A stretch of DNA of 6,519 bases from Chloroflexota bacterium (lineage in GTDB: Bacteria > Chloroflexota > Limnocylindria > Limnocylindrales > CSP1-4): positions 1-6,519 of the forward strand of contig VGPE01000163.1 in NCBI GenBank assembly GCA_016875645.1, written 5' to 3'. The notes beneath the pieces are model-generated. The model did no database searches. It worked only from the letters and a program-made list of their open reading frames with translations, and had not been told where the DNA came from. Both the position numbers and the translations under genes were made by a program. The stretch's first letter is position 1; each line of letters opens with the position of its first letter. Below are positions 1-6,519 of the stretch, piece after piece.

Positions 1-836
1 ATCATCGAGGAGCCCGTTGAGTACGCGTCGGCCACCCGCACAAAGCCGAAGCGCGGGTTCGACCACCAGGTGATCTCCTCCGCCAACCGCGAGAGGTGTG
101 CCATGGTCAGCGCGGCGGCCGCGACCGTCTCCACAGCGAAATCGCGGTCGCTGACCGCGTCGAGAGAGTTGGCCGTGACCCCGTCAAAGCCGAGCTCGGC
201 GGCCGTCGCCTGGCGGTCGAGCGGATAGCCCGCCCCGGCCAGTGCTCCGGCGCCGAGAGGCGACACGTTCGCCCGCCGGAGGGCGTCGGCGAACCGGCCG
301 CGATCGCGTTCCAGCATCTCGACGTAGGCCAGCAGGTGATGCGCGAACAGGACCGGCTGGGCGGGCTGAATGTGGGTCGTTCCCGGCATCACCGCGTCAC
401 CGTCGCGTTCGGCAAGCGCGACCAGTGCGGCCTCCATGCCCACCAGCGCCCGGTCCAGCGCGGCCACCGTCCGGCGCAGCCACAGGCGCAGGTCCGTGGC
501 GACCTGGTCGTTGCGTGATCGGCCCGTGTGGAGCTTGCCCGCAACGGGCCCGATCCGAGCCGCGAGGGCCGCCTCGAGGTTGAGGTGGACGTCTTCGAGC
601 GACGGGTCCCATTCGATCCGGCCGGCTTCCACATCGACCCGGAGGGTCTCCAGCCCTCCGACGAGTTCACGGGCCTCGGCAGCGTTCAGGAGCCCGGCGC
701 GCTCGAGGCCACGCACGTGCGCGATGGAGCCGACGAGATCGTCGACGGCGAACGCCTGGTCCAACTCCACCGAGCGCGTGAAATCGGCCACCCGCTGGTC
801 GTTGTCCTCGCTGAAGCGTCCGCCCCAGAGCCGCAT
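1..836 (-). CDS. argH: Argininosuccinate lyase, N-terminal part (cut by window edge)
   Basis: This enzyme performs the last step of arginine synthesis in the cytoplasm, splitting argininosuccinate into arginine and fumarate. It belongs to the fumarase/aspartase superfamily and works as a homotetramer. The start ATG (834-836) opens with the family's typical MRLWGGRF and has a GGAG ribosome site 5 nt upstream. Conserved blocks follow in order: EDVHLNLE (residues 81-88), HTGRSRNDQ (103-111), the superfamily histidine block PGTTHIQP (151-158), and NSLDAVSDRDF (223-233). The visible part ends at residue 278 inside the catalytic serine loop STGSSM (273-278), which normally continues as PQKKNP. About 180 residues of a usual length near 460 therefore lie outside the window. 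The frame is open throughout with no stop or frameshift. An MFS transporter gene lies 41 bp upstream on the same strand. The small change of the usual HMNIE to HLNLE is conservative. The family assignment is secure. Confidence 0.97.
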   Translation of the reverse strand, partial: MRLWGGRFSEDNDQRVADFTRSVELDQAFAVDDLVGSIAHVRGLERAGLLNAAEARELVGGLETLRVDVEAGRIEWDPSLEDVHLNLEAALAARIGPVAGKLHTGRSRNDQVATDLRLWLRRTVAALDRALVGMEAALVALAERDGDAVMPGTTHIQPAQPVLFAHHLLAYVEMLERDRGRFADALRRANVSPLGAGALAGAGYPLDRQATAAELGFDGVTANSLDAVSDRDFAVETVAAAALTMAHLSRLAEEITWWSNPRFGFVRVADAYSTGSSM

Positions 837-841
837 CGTCT

Positions 842-845
842 CTCC
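842..845 (-). promoter_or_regulatory. Ribosome binding site of argH
   Basis: On the minus strand the core GGAG, within GGGAGAG, sits 5 nt before the ATG at 834-836. It is the clearest Shine-Dalgarno sequence seen for any gene start in this window. It fixes the argH start together with the conserved N-terminal residues. Confidence 0.6.
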
Positions 846-864
846 CGTGCCACGCGTCGACGTG

Positions 865-870
865 ATGGTA
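865..870 (-). promoter_or_regulatory. Possible -10 box upstream of argH
   Basis: The minus strand reads TACCAT here, which fits the TAnnnT pattern of sigma-70-type -10 boxes. It lies in the 41 bp gap between the MFS stop and the argH ATG. It would place a transcript start near 857, leaving room for the GGAG site. No TTGACA-like -35 element is visible at the expected distance. A chance match is quite possible, and simple co-transcription with the MFS gene is the alternative. Confidence 0.2.
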
Positions 871-877
871 TGCGGCG

Positions 878-2098
878 TCAGGTCGGTCCGGCGGCCTGCA
901 CCTCCACGTGCTCATCGAGTTCGGCCGGTCGCTCCTCCCCGGCGCGCGGCAGCACGAACCACCCGAGGCCCGCGGCCGCGAAGCTGGCAGCGGCCATGAC
1001 GCCGAACAGCATGGGCGGCCCGAGCTCCTCGTAGATGACCCCGCCGACGGCGTTGGCGAGCATCGCCGCGACCCCGAACGCGATGGTCTGGTACAGCGCC
1101 TGCCCGGTGGCCTGGAGCCGGAGCGGCAGCAGGACGCTGATGGTGAGGACCGACGAGACCGCGAGCCCGGCGAAGGCCGGCCCGGAGAGGAACCGGCTCA
1201 GGATGATGAGCTCGGGCGAGCCGACGAAGGCCCACGACAGGATCGCGACGCTGTAGACGAAGGCGCTGCCGACGAAGAGGCCGCGCAGGCCGATCCGGTG
1301 CGCGATCCGCGACGCGACCACGAGGCCCGGGATCTCCGCCAGGGCGCCGAGGCCGCCCGAAAGGCCCAGCGACGACGGCGCGCCGCCCAATTCCACCAGG
1401 CGCAGGCCGAGGAACGTGTACGAGCCCATGATTGCTGCAAAGGTCAGCGCCAGGGTCAACAGCACCCCCGGCAAACGCGGCTGGACGGCCAGCGCCATGC
1501 GCGCCGAGCCGCCCCGTCCGTGCCGGATCACCAGCCTCCCGTGTCGTGGCTCCCTGATGAGGACGAGTCCCGCCGCCAGCAGGAGGGTGCCGGCCGCCCA
1601 CAGGAATGGGGCGAGGACGAAGCCGGTCGCGTCATACAGGAAACCCACCGCGATGACGACGATGGCGTACGAGAAGCTGGTCAGCACCCGCAGCCGGCCG
1701 TAGCCACGCGCGGGATCACGCAGGAAGGTCATCGCGATCGCGTCGGCGATCGGCACGAAGGCCGACTGGAAGACGTTGTAGAGCACGATCATCGTGCCGA
1801 GCAGGATCCCGGGCAGCGGCAGCCCGAACGCCGCCATCGCGGCGGCAGCTCCGATCGCGGCGAGTTGCAGGGCTCGCGACCGGCCCAGCGTCACGTCGGC
1901 GAGGTGGCCCCAGATCGGCACCGCGAACGTGAAGCCGAGCGCCGAGATGGCCGTCACGAGGCCGATCGCGGCCGGCTCGAAGCCTCGCTCGCGCAGCATC
2001 ACCGAGACGTACGGGGCGATCGTCGCGACGGCCGCCCCGATCAGCAGGAACAGGAGCTGCACGCCGCGCACGAGCCGCGATGGTAGGGCGCGCAGCAC
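878..2098 (-). CDS. Major facilitator superfamily transporter
   Basis: This is an inner-membrane secondary transporter of unknown substrate. With the GTG start at 2098 it is 406 residues, a normal size for a 12-helix MFS protein. The first helix begins within about 15 residues. The loop between helices 2 and 3 carries the MFS motif A as GHLADVTLGRSR (residues 64-75). A basic loop near the middle (REPRHGRLVIRHGRGG) separates the two six-helix halves, and the C-terminus is a short acidic tail. The layout, with LRERG after helix 1, resembles the MFS_1-like group that includes sugar and phenylpropionate permeases. That is recollection of the family, not a search result. The same frame is open up to an ATG at 2293, but the extra 65 residues are Gly/Arg/His-rich, look non-coding and would overlap the divergent gene, so I reject that start. 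A GTG at 2071 (397 residues) is an equally good start. No Shine-Dalgarno is visible at either. argH follows 41 bp downstream. Confidence 0.88.
   Translation of the reverse strand: MLRALPSRLVRGVQLLFLLIGAAVATIAPYVSVMLRERGFEPAAIGLVTAISALGFTFAVPIWGHLADVTLGRSRALQLAAIGAAAAMAAFGLPLPGILLGTMIVLYNVFQSAFVPIADAIAMTFLRDPARGYGRLRVLTSFSYAIVVIAVGFLYDATGFVLAPFLWAAGTLLLAAGLVLIREPRHGRLVIRHGRGGSARMALAVQPRLPGVLLTLALTFAAIMGSYTFLGLRLVELGGAPSSLGLSGGLGALAEIPGLVVASRIAHRIGLRGLFVGSAFVYSVAILSWAFVGSPELIILSRFLSGPAFAGLAVSSVLTISVLLPLRLQATGQALYQTIAFGVAAMLANAVGGVIYEELGPPMLFGVMAAASFAAAGLGWFVLPRAGEERPAELDEHVEVQAAGPT
2080..2085 (-). promoter_or_regulatory. Possible leaderless -10 box for the MFS gene
   Basis: The minus strand reads TACCAT, followed by 8 nt and then the GTG at 2069-2071. 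A TAnnnT box 6-8 nt before a start codon is the arrangement typical of leaderless transcripts in high-GC bacteria. If real, the MFS protein starts at 2071 rather than 2098. No -35 element is obvious. The same hexamer occurs upstream of argH. Confidence 0.2.
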
Positions 2099-2245
2099 CG
2101 GGCGTGCGTCGCACGGGCGAGGGCGCGGGCGGAGACGAGTCCGACCGCCGCCACCTGTGATCCGGCACACTCCGGGGCGATGAACGCGCGTGCATCCCGC
2201 CCCGCACCCGGCGCCACGCCCACCTCCGAGCGGGCCTGAGCCCCC

Positions 2246-3127
2246 GTGCCGCCAGAGGTCATCGCGCTCATCGCCGTGGCCGCCGTGCTCCACGCGTCGT
2301 GGAACATCATGCTCAAGACGTCCGGGGATCCGCTTCGGACCGGCAACCGGGCGATGATCGCGGGCACCTTGATCGGGCTGCCGTTCGCGATCGGCGGCTG
2401 GTTCGCGATCGGCCGACCACCGATCCCGCCCGAGGCGTGGGCGCTGGGCATCCTGTCGGGCCTCGTGGAAGTCGCGTACCTGGTCCTGCTGACGGGCGCG
2501 TACCGCCGCGGCGACCTGTCGGTCGTCTACCCGATCGCCCGCGGGACGGCACCGCTGCTGACCGTGTTCTCCGGCGTGGTCCTGCTGAACGAGCGATTGA
2601 GCCCGGTCGCCGCGGCTGGCCTGGCCCTCCTCATCGCGGGCCTGATCGTCGTCCAGCGGCCCTGGCGCCTGCTGCGGAGCGGGCGCCGGCTGGAGGCCGC
2701 AGCGCCATGGGCGTTCGCGTGCGGCGTATCGATCGCGACCTACTCCACGATCGACCGGGTGGGCGTCCGGATCGTCGAGCCGTGGCTGTTCGCAGCGATC
2801 CTGTTCCCGGTCGCGGCCGGGGGCCTTGCGCTCTGGGTCCGGTTCGTCGACCGCACGGCTCGCACCGCCGCCGCGCCATCATGGAAACGAGCGGCAGTTG
2901 CGGGCTTCTTCGCCGTGGACACCTACATCCTGATCCTGGCGGCCTATTCGCTGGCACCGCTCTCGATCGTCTCGCCGCTGCGCGAGTCCGCGATCGTGCT
3001 GGTGTCCGGCTGGGGGTCGTTCCGGCTGGCCGAGGCGGTCAGCCGCCGGGAGGGCGTGGCCAGCCTTGCGGGTGCGGCGCTGATCGTGATCGGCGGCATC
3101 AGCCTGGCGGTGGCGCCCGCGGCATAG
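2246..3127 (+). CDS. DMT-superfamily EamA-type transporter
   Basis: This is an inner-membrane drug/metabolite transporter. Characterised relatives export amino acids and other small metabolites, but the substrate here cannot be read from sequence. It is 293 residues, the standard size, with about ten hydrophobic segments forming two EamA repeats. The first repeat ends with SVVYPIARGTAPLL and LLNERLSP (residues 92-120). The second carries the matching SIVSPLRESAIVL segment (240-252) and a final helix at about 272-290. The GTG start is the first possible one, because an in-frame TGA stands at 2237-2239. The N-terminus, with HASWN at 16-20, matches how this family usually begins. No Shine-Dalgarno sequence is visible. 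It is transcribed divergently from the MFS gene, and the redox fusion gene follows 65 bp downstream. Confidence 0.9.
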   Translation: MPPEVIALIAVAAVLHASWNIMLKTSGDPLRTGNRAMIAGTLIGLPFAIGGWFAIGRPPIPPEAWALGILSGLVEVAYLVLLTGAYRRGDLSVVYPIARGTAPLLTVFSGVVLLNERLSPVAAAGLALLIAGLIVVQRPWRLLRSGRRLEAAAPWAFACGVSIATYSTIDRVGVRIVEPWLFAAILFPVAAGGLALWVRFVDRTARTAAAPSWKRAAVAGFFAVDTYILILAAYSLAPLSIVSPLRESAIVLVSGWGSFRLAEAVSRREGVASLAGAALIVIGGISLAVAPAA

Positions 3128-3180
3128 GCGAAACCGCGGCGTGATCGCACGGCCGGACCCCACCCATGACTGCCGGCGAG

Positions 3181-3186
3181 TAGGGT
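3181..3186 (+). promoter_or_regulatory. Possible -10 box for a leaderless redox-gene transcript
   Basis: TAGGGT fits TAnnnT and is separated from the ATG at 3193 by exactly 6 nt. That spacing would put the transcript start on or next to the start codon. It is the known arrangement of leaderless promoters in Actinobacteria and Deinococcus. The same bases contain AGGG, which could instead serve as a weak ribosome site 7-8 nt from the ATG. No convincing -35 element lies 16-18 bp upstream. Confidence 0.35.
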
Positions 3187-3192
3187 AGGCCG

Positions 3193-3975
3193 ATGACGAG
3201 GCCCGCCCAGTTGACGATGCTCGGGCGCCCCACCTGCGAGGACACGGCGATCACTCGCAGCCGGCTGGAATGGCTGGGCGTCCCGTTCCTCGAACGGAAC
3301 ATCGAGACCGCCACCCAGGCCGAACGCGAGGTCCTGGCTCGCAACGCCGGCCAGCGGGTGACGCCGACCATCGTCCTGGACGGCGGTCAGGAGACCCTCT
3401 CCGAGCCGACGCTCACGGCGCTCGGCGAACTGCTCGAGCGAGCCGGCCACCCCCACGATCCGCCGCCGGCAGTGCGCTTTGGCCCACCCCTCACGGCGCG
3501 ATCGCTGCCGCTCCGGACGCTGCCGACCGTCGACGGCGAGCCGATCTCGCTCGAGACGCTCCGCGGGCGGCGGCAGGCTCTCGTTCTGATCACGCACGGC
3601 GTGCGCTGCCTCGCCTGCTTCGGGTATGCGCGGCAGCTCGCGCAGGCCTCGGGGGACGAAGATCCGGATTCGGTCGCTGTGGTCGTGGTCCCGGACGCGC
3701 CGGCTGCCGCGCGCGGCTGGCGCGCCGAGATCGATCCCGCCGTCTGGCTGCTGTCGGACCAGGGGAGCGCCTGGGCACGGGAGGTCGCGCGTGCAACCGG
3801 ATTCCCGCCGGATGATGTGGCGCTGGTGATCCTGGACCGCTACCTCGCCCCTCGCGCGGGCTCGCACGCGGCGGAGGCCGGAGGACTCATGGACCCGCCC
3901 GCCGCGGTCGAATGGCTCCGCTTCCTCGGTTTCGAGTGTCCCGAGTGCACCGAGGAGCTCGACTGGCCGACCTGA
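3193..3975 (+). CDS. Two-domain redox protein: glutaredoxin-like plus redoxin-like
   Basis: This is probably a cytoplasmic thiol-disulfide or peroxide-handling protein; the reaction and partner are unknown. Residues 5-85 form a glutaredoxin-like domain. The active site reads RPTCEDT (12-18), so only Cys15 of the usual CxxC remains, as in monothiol types. The cis-proline segment VTPTIVL (56-62) is intact. After a proline-rich linker (about 87-105), residues 106-245 form a thioredoxin/AhpC-TSA-like domain: TLPTVDGEPISLETL, a beta strand, then the C139-L-A-C142 pair at the helix start, and a later LLSDQGSAWAREV block typical of peroxiredoxin-like proteins. The C-terminal tail adds a second pair, C249-P-E-C252. 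There is no signal peptide or membrane segment. The gene starts 65 bp after the DMT transporter and could share its transcript or use its own promoter. The fold calls are strong; the biochemical role is inference. Confidence 0.8.
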   Translation: MTRPAQLTMLGRPTCEDTAITRSRLEWLGVPFLERNIETATQAEREVLARNAGQRVTPTIVLDGGQETLSEPTLTALGELLERAGHPHDPPPAVRFGPPLTARSLPLRTLPTVDGEPISLETLRGRRQALVLITHGVRCLACFGYARQLAQASGDEDPDSVAVVVVPDAPAAARGWRAEIDPAVWLLSDQGSAWAREVARATGFPPDDVALVILDRYLAPRAGSHAAEAGGLMDPPAAVEWLRFLGFECPECTEELDWPT

Positions 3976-4039
3976 CACCGGGCCGACGGGCGCGGTGCAC
4001 GCCGGGGACCAAGGTCGCCGCCGCAGCGCGCTGAAGCAT

Positions 4040-5743
4040 TCACGAAACGAGATCACGCCGCCCCAGGCCCCACGCGCCGACCACCACACCGCCCACCGCG
4101 AGCGCCAGGCAGGCCGCGATCCCGATCGCATCGAACTCGCCCAGCATCGGCCGGCCGAGGTGGCGCGTCAGAGCGAGGTCCAGGACGATCGCCGGAAGCC
4201 GCAGCGCGCTGCCGATGAAGTCGAGCAGGTACGAGCCGACAACCAGGGTGCTTGCCGCGCCGACTCCGGCGGTGGGCGAGACCAGTCCCGCGACCGCGAT
4301 GCCCACGCCGGCGACGGCAGCCGCGTAGATCCCCGCCACGACGCCACCCACGAATGGACCGCCCGGCGATGAGCCGTCGAGCGCGGCGCCCGCCGCCAGC
4401 AGCAGTGCGACGATGATCGTCATCACGGCCAGGGCCGCGAGCGCACCGAAGCCGCTGCGCAGGGCCCACTCGCGCCGGTCGAGCGGGACGGAGAGGACCA
4501 TGTCGAGTCGACGCTCGCGTTCGTCGGAGGTCCAGCCGCTGACCAGCACGACTGCGGCCAGCCCGAGCATGAGCAATCCGAACCCCATGAACGCCAACTG
4601 CAGGAACGCAGCGGACGACGTGAAATCAAGGTCCGGGTAGAACTGCTCGACCATCCGCTGGATTCCGGGGATCTGGAGGAGCGCGTCGGAGAACGTCCGC
4701 GCGGACGAGGCGATGATGAGTCCGTAGAGCCCGATGCCGAGCCCCCACAGCACCGACGCCGGGATCCGGCCCGCGAACGATCGGCCGCCGGGCCCGCGCA
4801 GGCCGAGGCCCCGCTCGGAGAGCCGGAACGAGGGCAGGTTGACCGCGCCTCCGACGTCCCGCCGGACGAATGCCAGCACGCCGGCGACCAGGAGCGCGCC
4901 CGCAAGGATGCCCACGACGACGACGGGGATCGAGTCTGACACCCCTGCCAACGGCCGGTGACCGGCGGTCCAGCCGAACCAGGAGGCGCCGCGGATGGCG
5001 TCGAGCGCCGGCACGAGCGACGCGTACGAGTTGATGATGTAGGCCGCGAACAGCGCGACGACGCCGAGGCCGGCCGCTGCGGTGCGCCCGAGCGCCGGGG
5101 CGAGCGAAAACGCCAGCGCGCCCGGGACCAGGGCCGCGAGCGTCAGCCCGCCGAAGTGCGACAGGCTGTCCAGCAGCCCGATGTCGTCCCCGGGCAGCCG
5201 CGCCCACACAGTTCCGCTGAGCCACGTGAGGACTGTCAGCAGGAGCGCCGCGATGGCCAGGCCGGCGAGGTGGACCCCCACCTTGGACACGGCGATACGG
5301 ACCCGACTCAACGGCGTCACGCCCAGGAAATCCAGGCTGCCGCGCCGCGCCTCGGACGCGAGCGTTCCGGACAGGGCAAGCACCGACCAGAGCCCCAGGA
5401 TGATCGGCAGGAAGTTCGTCACACGCCACGAGAGGAAGCCGCCCAGGCGGTCCACGTTGATCGGGTCGCCCAGCATCCCGACGAGGACGGCCGGCAGCTC
5501 GCGCGACGTGGCGACCAGACCCAGTCGGTCGGCCGCGGTCGGGAACTGGATCGCGACCTGGCTCGCCGTGAAGAAGGCAAGCAGGCCGAGCCCGAGCCCT
5601 GCGCCCAGCACCGCCCAGCGGCTGTCCCGCAGGCCCTTTGCGAAGACCGTCCCGAAGCCATAGAACCGCTCGAGGGGGCCGTGCTCCGCGATCCGGCGGG
5701 CAACCGCTGCCGCCCCGGCGGAGACCCCGGCCTCAGCGGCCAT
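4040..5743 (-). CDS. ABC-2 type exporter permease, fused double unit
   Basis: This is the membrane part of an ABC exporter, paired with the ATPase encoded just upstream; the cargo is unknown. At 567 residues it is about twice the size of a simple ABC-2 permease, with roughly 12 hydrophobic segments in two halves (about 1-295 and 325-567). Each half has a similar cytosolic block after a helix: GTLASEARRGSLDFLGVTPL (125-144) and GWTSDERERRLDMVLSVPL (403-421). This suggests duplication and fusion, so one polypeptide may supply both membrane halves. The N-terminus, FYGFGTVFAKGLRDSRW before helix 1, is a usual ABC-2 amphipathic entry. A charged linker (about 294-325) joins the halves. The ATG at 5743 overlaps the end of the ATPase gene by 11 bp, indicating translational coupling. 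No good Shine-Dalgarno is seen. Confidence 0.88.
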   Translation of the reverse strand: MAAEAGVSAGAAAVARRIAEHGPLERFYGFGTVFAKGLRDSRWAVLGAGLGLGLLAFFTASQVAIQFPTAADRLGLVATSRELPAVLVGMLGDPINVDRLGGFLSWRVTNFLPIILGLWSVLALSGTLASEARRGSLDFLGVTPLSRVRIAVSKVGVHLAGLAIAALLLTVLTWLSGTVWARLPGDDIGLLDSLSHFGGLTLAALVPGALAFSLAPALGRTAAAGLGVVALFAAYIINSYASLVPALDAIRGASWFGWTAGHRPLAGVSDSIPVVVVGILAGALLVAGVLAFVRRDVGGAVNLPSFRLSERGLGLRGPGGRSFAGRIPASVLWGLGIGLYGLIIASSARTFSDALLQIPGIQRMVEQFYPDLDFTSSAAFLQLAFMGFGLLMLGLAAVVLVSGWTSDERERRLDMVLSVPLDRREWALRSGFGALAALAVMTIIVALLLAAGAALDGSSPGGPFVGGVVAGIYAAAVAGVGIAVAGLVSPTAGVGAASTLVVGSYLLDFIGSALRLPAIVLDLALTRHLGRPMLGEFDAIGIAACLALAVGGVVVGAWGLGRRDLVS

Positions 5744-6519
5744 CGGATCGCGACGCTGGCTCGGTGGCGGACGGGGCGCCGTGGCCGTATTCGGCCAGGA
5801 AGACCTCTTCGAGGTTCGGTTCGCGGCTCACGAAGTCGATCAGGTCGTACTGGCCCGCCGCGCGCACGATCGGGGCGATGGGTCCACTGACCTGCATGCG
5901 CAGCACGCCGTCCTCGGCGGCCAGGTTCTGCACGCCGAGCAGGGCGGAGAAGGGCGCCAGCGGCGCCGGCCCGCTGAATCGCAGCTCCACGTGGTGCACG
6001 GCAAGCTCGCGCAGGGCGGACACCCGGTCCACGCGCACCAGCCGCCCGTCGCGGATGATCGCGGCACGGTCGCATGTCCGCTCCACCTCGCTGATGATGT
6101 GGCTGGAGAGGAAGACCGTGCGCCCGGCGGCCTTCGCCTCGCGGACCAGCGCGAAGAACTCCTGCTGGATGAGCGGGTCCAGGCCGGACGTTGGCTCATC
6201 GAGGATCAGCAGCTCCGGCTCGTGCTGGAGGGCGACGATCAAACCCAGCTTCTGCTTGTTGCCCTTGGAGTACTCGCGGAAGGGGCGGCTCGGGTCGAAG
6301 TCCAGGCGCTCCACGAGCGCGCGGACGTAGGCGGCGTCGACGTTGCCGCGCAGGTTGGCGAAGTACTCCATCGTGTCGGCGCCGGTCAGGCGGTCGTACA
6401 GGCCGAACTCCCCCGGCAGGTACCCGACGCGGCGGTGGATCGCGACCGGATCGGCGGTCGTGCCGATCCCGAAGACGGCAGCCCGGCCGGATGTCGGCCG
6501 GATGAGGTCCAGCAGCACG
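5733..6519 (-). CDS. ABC exporter ATP-binding protein, 5' end outside window
   Basis: This ATPase powers the permease that follows. The reading frame runs off the right edge, so the first codon seen (GTG at 6518) is an internal valine and not a start. About 40-50 N-terminal residues with Walker A are missing. Counted from that codon, the visible motifs are YLPGE at the Q-loop (33-37), an ABC signature YSKGNKQK (83-90), Walker B LLILDEP (103-109), the D-loop SGLD (111-114) and the switch histidine in SSHI (138-141). A C-terminal extension of about 85 residues follows, containing NLEEVFL, a common ending in BcrA/DrrA-type exporter ATPases. Gly stands where the Q-loop glutamine is expected, and the signature departs from LSGGQ. 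The Walker B aspartate, catalytic glutamate and histidine are intact, so activity is likely. The stop overlaps the permease start by 11 bp. Confidence 0.93.
   Translation of the reverse strand, partial: VLLDLIRPTSGRAAVFGIGTTADPVAIHRRVGYLPGEFGLYDRLTGADTMEYFANLRGNVDAAYVRALVERLDFDPSRPFREYSKGNKQKLGLIVALQHEPELLILDEPTSGLDPLIQQEFFALVREAKAAGRTVFLSSHIISEVERTCDRAAIIRDGRLVRVDRVSALRELAVHHVELRFSGPAPLAPFSALLGVQNLAAEDGVLRMQVSGPIAPIVRAAGQYDLIDFVSREPNLEEVFLAEYGHGAPSATEPASRSDGR

Noticed and set aside
908..2086. Long plus-strand open frame (392 codons) opposite the MFS gene
   Set aside because: Its product is an Arg/Glu/Asp/Gln/His-rich string with no fold-like pattern, typical of the antisense of a GC-rich hydrophobic gene. 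The minus strand there encodes a clear transporter.
2299..3144. Second plus-strand open frame (281 codons) within the DMT transporter
   Set aside because: It is a frame-shifted reading of the transporter, rich in Arg/Pro/Asp with no membrane segments.
3139..3152. Small CGTG/CACG hairpin in the gap between the DMT and redox genes
   Set aside because: It has only four base pairs and no downstream T-run, so it gives no support for a terminator or attenuator.
3989..4003. GGCG/CGCC four-base stem after the redox gene stop
   Set aside because: Such stems are expected by chance at this GC content, and there is no T-tract.
4003..4020. Imperfect hairpin between the convergent redox and permease genes (CGG and GAC arms, CAAG loop, one mismatch)
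   Set aside because: The stem is short and interrupted, and no T-run follows on either strand. It is too weak to call a terminator, although the convergent position is suitable.
2944..4131. Minus-strand open frame (395 codons) across the DMT and redox genes
   Set aside because: It spans two real plus-strand genes and the convergent gap, and shows no recognisable domain or hydrophobic pattern.
4958..5890. Plus-strand open frame (310 codons) opposite the permease and ATPase genes
   Set aside because: It is low-complexity and charged, and antisense to well-supported ABC genes. GC-rich DNA has few stops in shadow frames.

Overview
The window is gene-dense, very GC-rich bacterial DNA. Its genes carry GTG as well as ATG starts and show strong G/C bias at third codon positions. 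That suits a high-GC lineage such as Actinomycetota or a GC-rich Chloroflexota group. This placement is inferred from composition and gene style only, because there is no rRNA or other phylogenetic marker here. I found no tRNA, rRNA, CRISPR array, insertion sequence or phage gene.

Layout from left to right. (1) Positions 1-836, minus strand: the N-terminal 278 residues of argininosuccinate lyase (argH), cut by the window edge inside its catalytic serine loop. (2) 878-about 2098, minus strand: a major facilitator superfamily (MFS) transporter, 41 bp upstream of argH and probably on the same transcript. (3) About 147 bp of divergent intergenic DNA. (4) 2246-3127, plus strand: a DMT/EamA-family ten-helix transporter. 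(5) 3193-3975, plus strand: a two-domain protein with a glutaredoxin-like N-terminus joined to a thioredoxin/peroxiredoxin-like domain, possibly read from its own promoter as a leaderless message. (6) A 64 bp convergent gap. (7) 4040-5743, minus strand: an ABC-2 type exporter permease that looks like two permease halves fused head to tail. (8) 5733-6519, minus strand: its ATPase, overlapping the permease by 11 bp and missing its N-terminus, including Walker A, beyond the window edge.

Functionally there are three units. argH completes arginine synthesis, and its partner is a transporter of unknown substrate. The divergent plus-strand pair is a small-molecule exporter candidate followed by a thiol-redox protein, with no clear shared role. 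The ATPase-permease pair is a complete two-gene exporter of unknown cargo. Nothing here demands a new type of system. The items most worth a second look are the glutaredoxin-redoxin fusion with unusual cysteine motifs, the leaderless-style promoter in front of it, and the divergent Q-loop and signature motif of the ABC ATPase.
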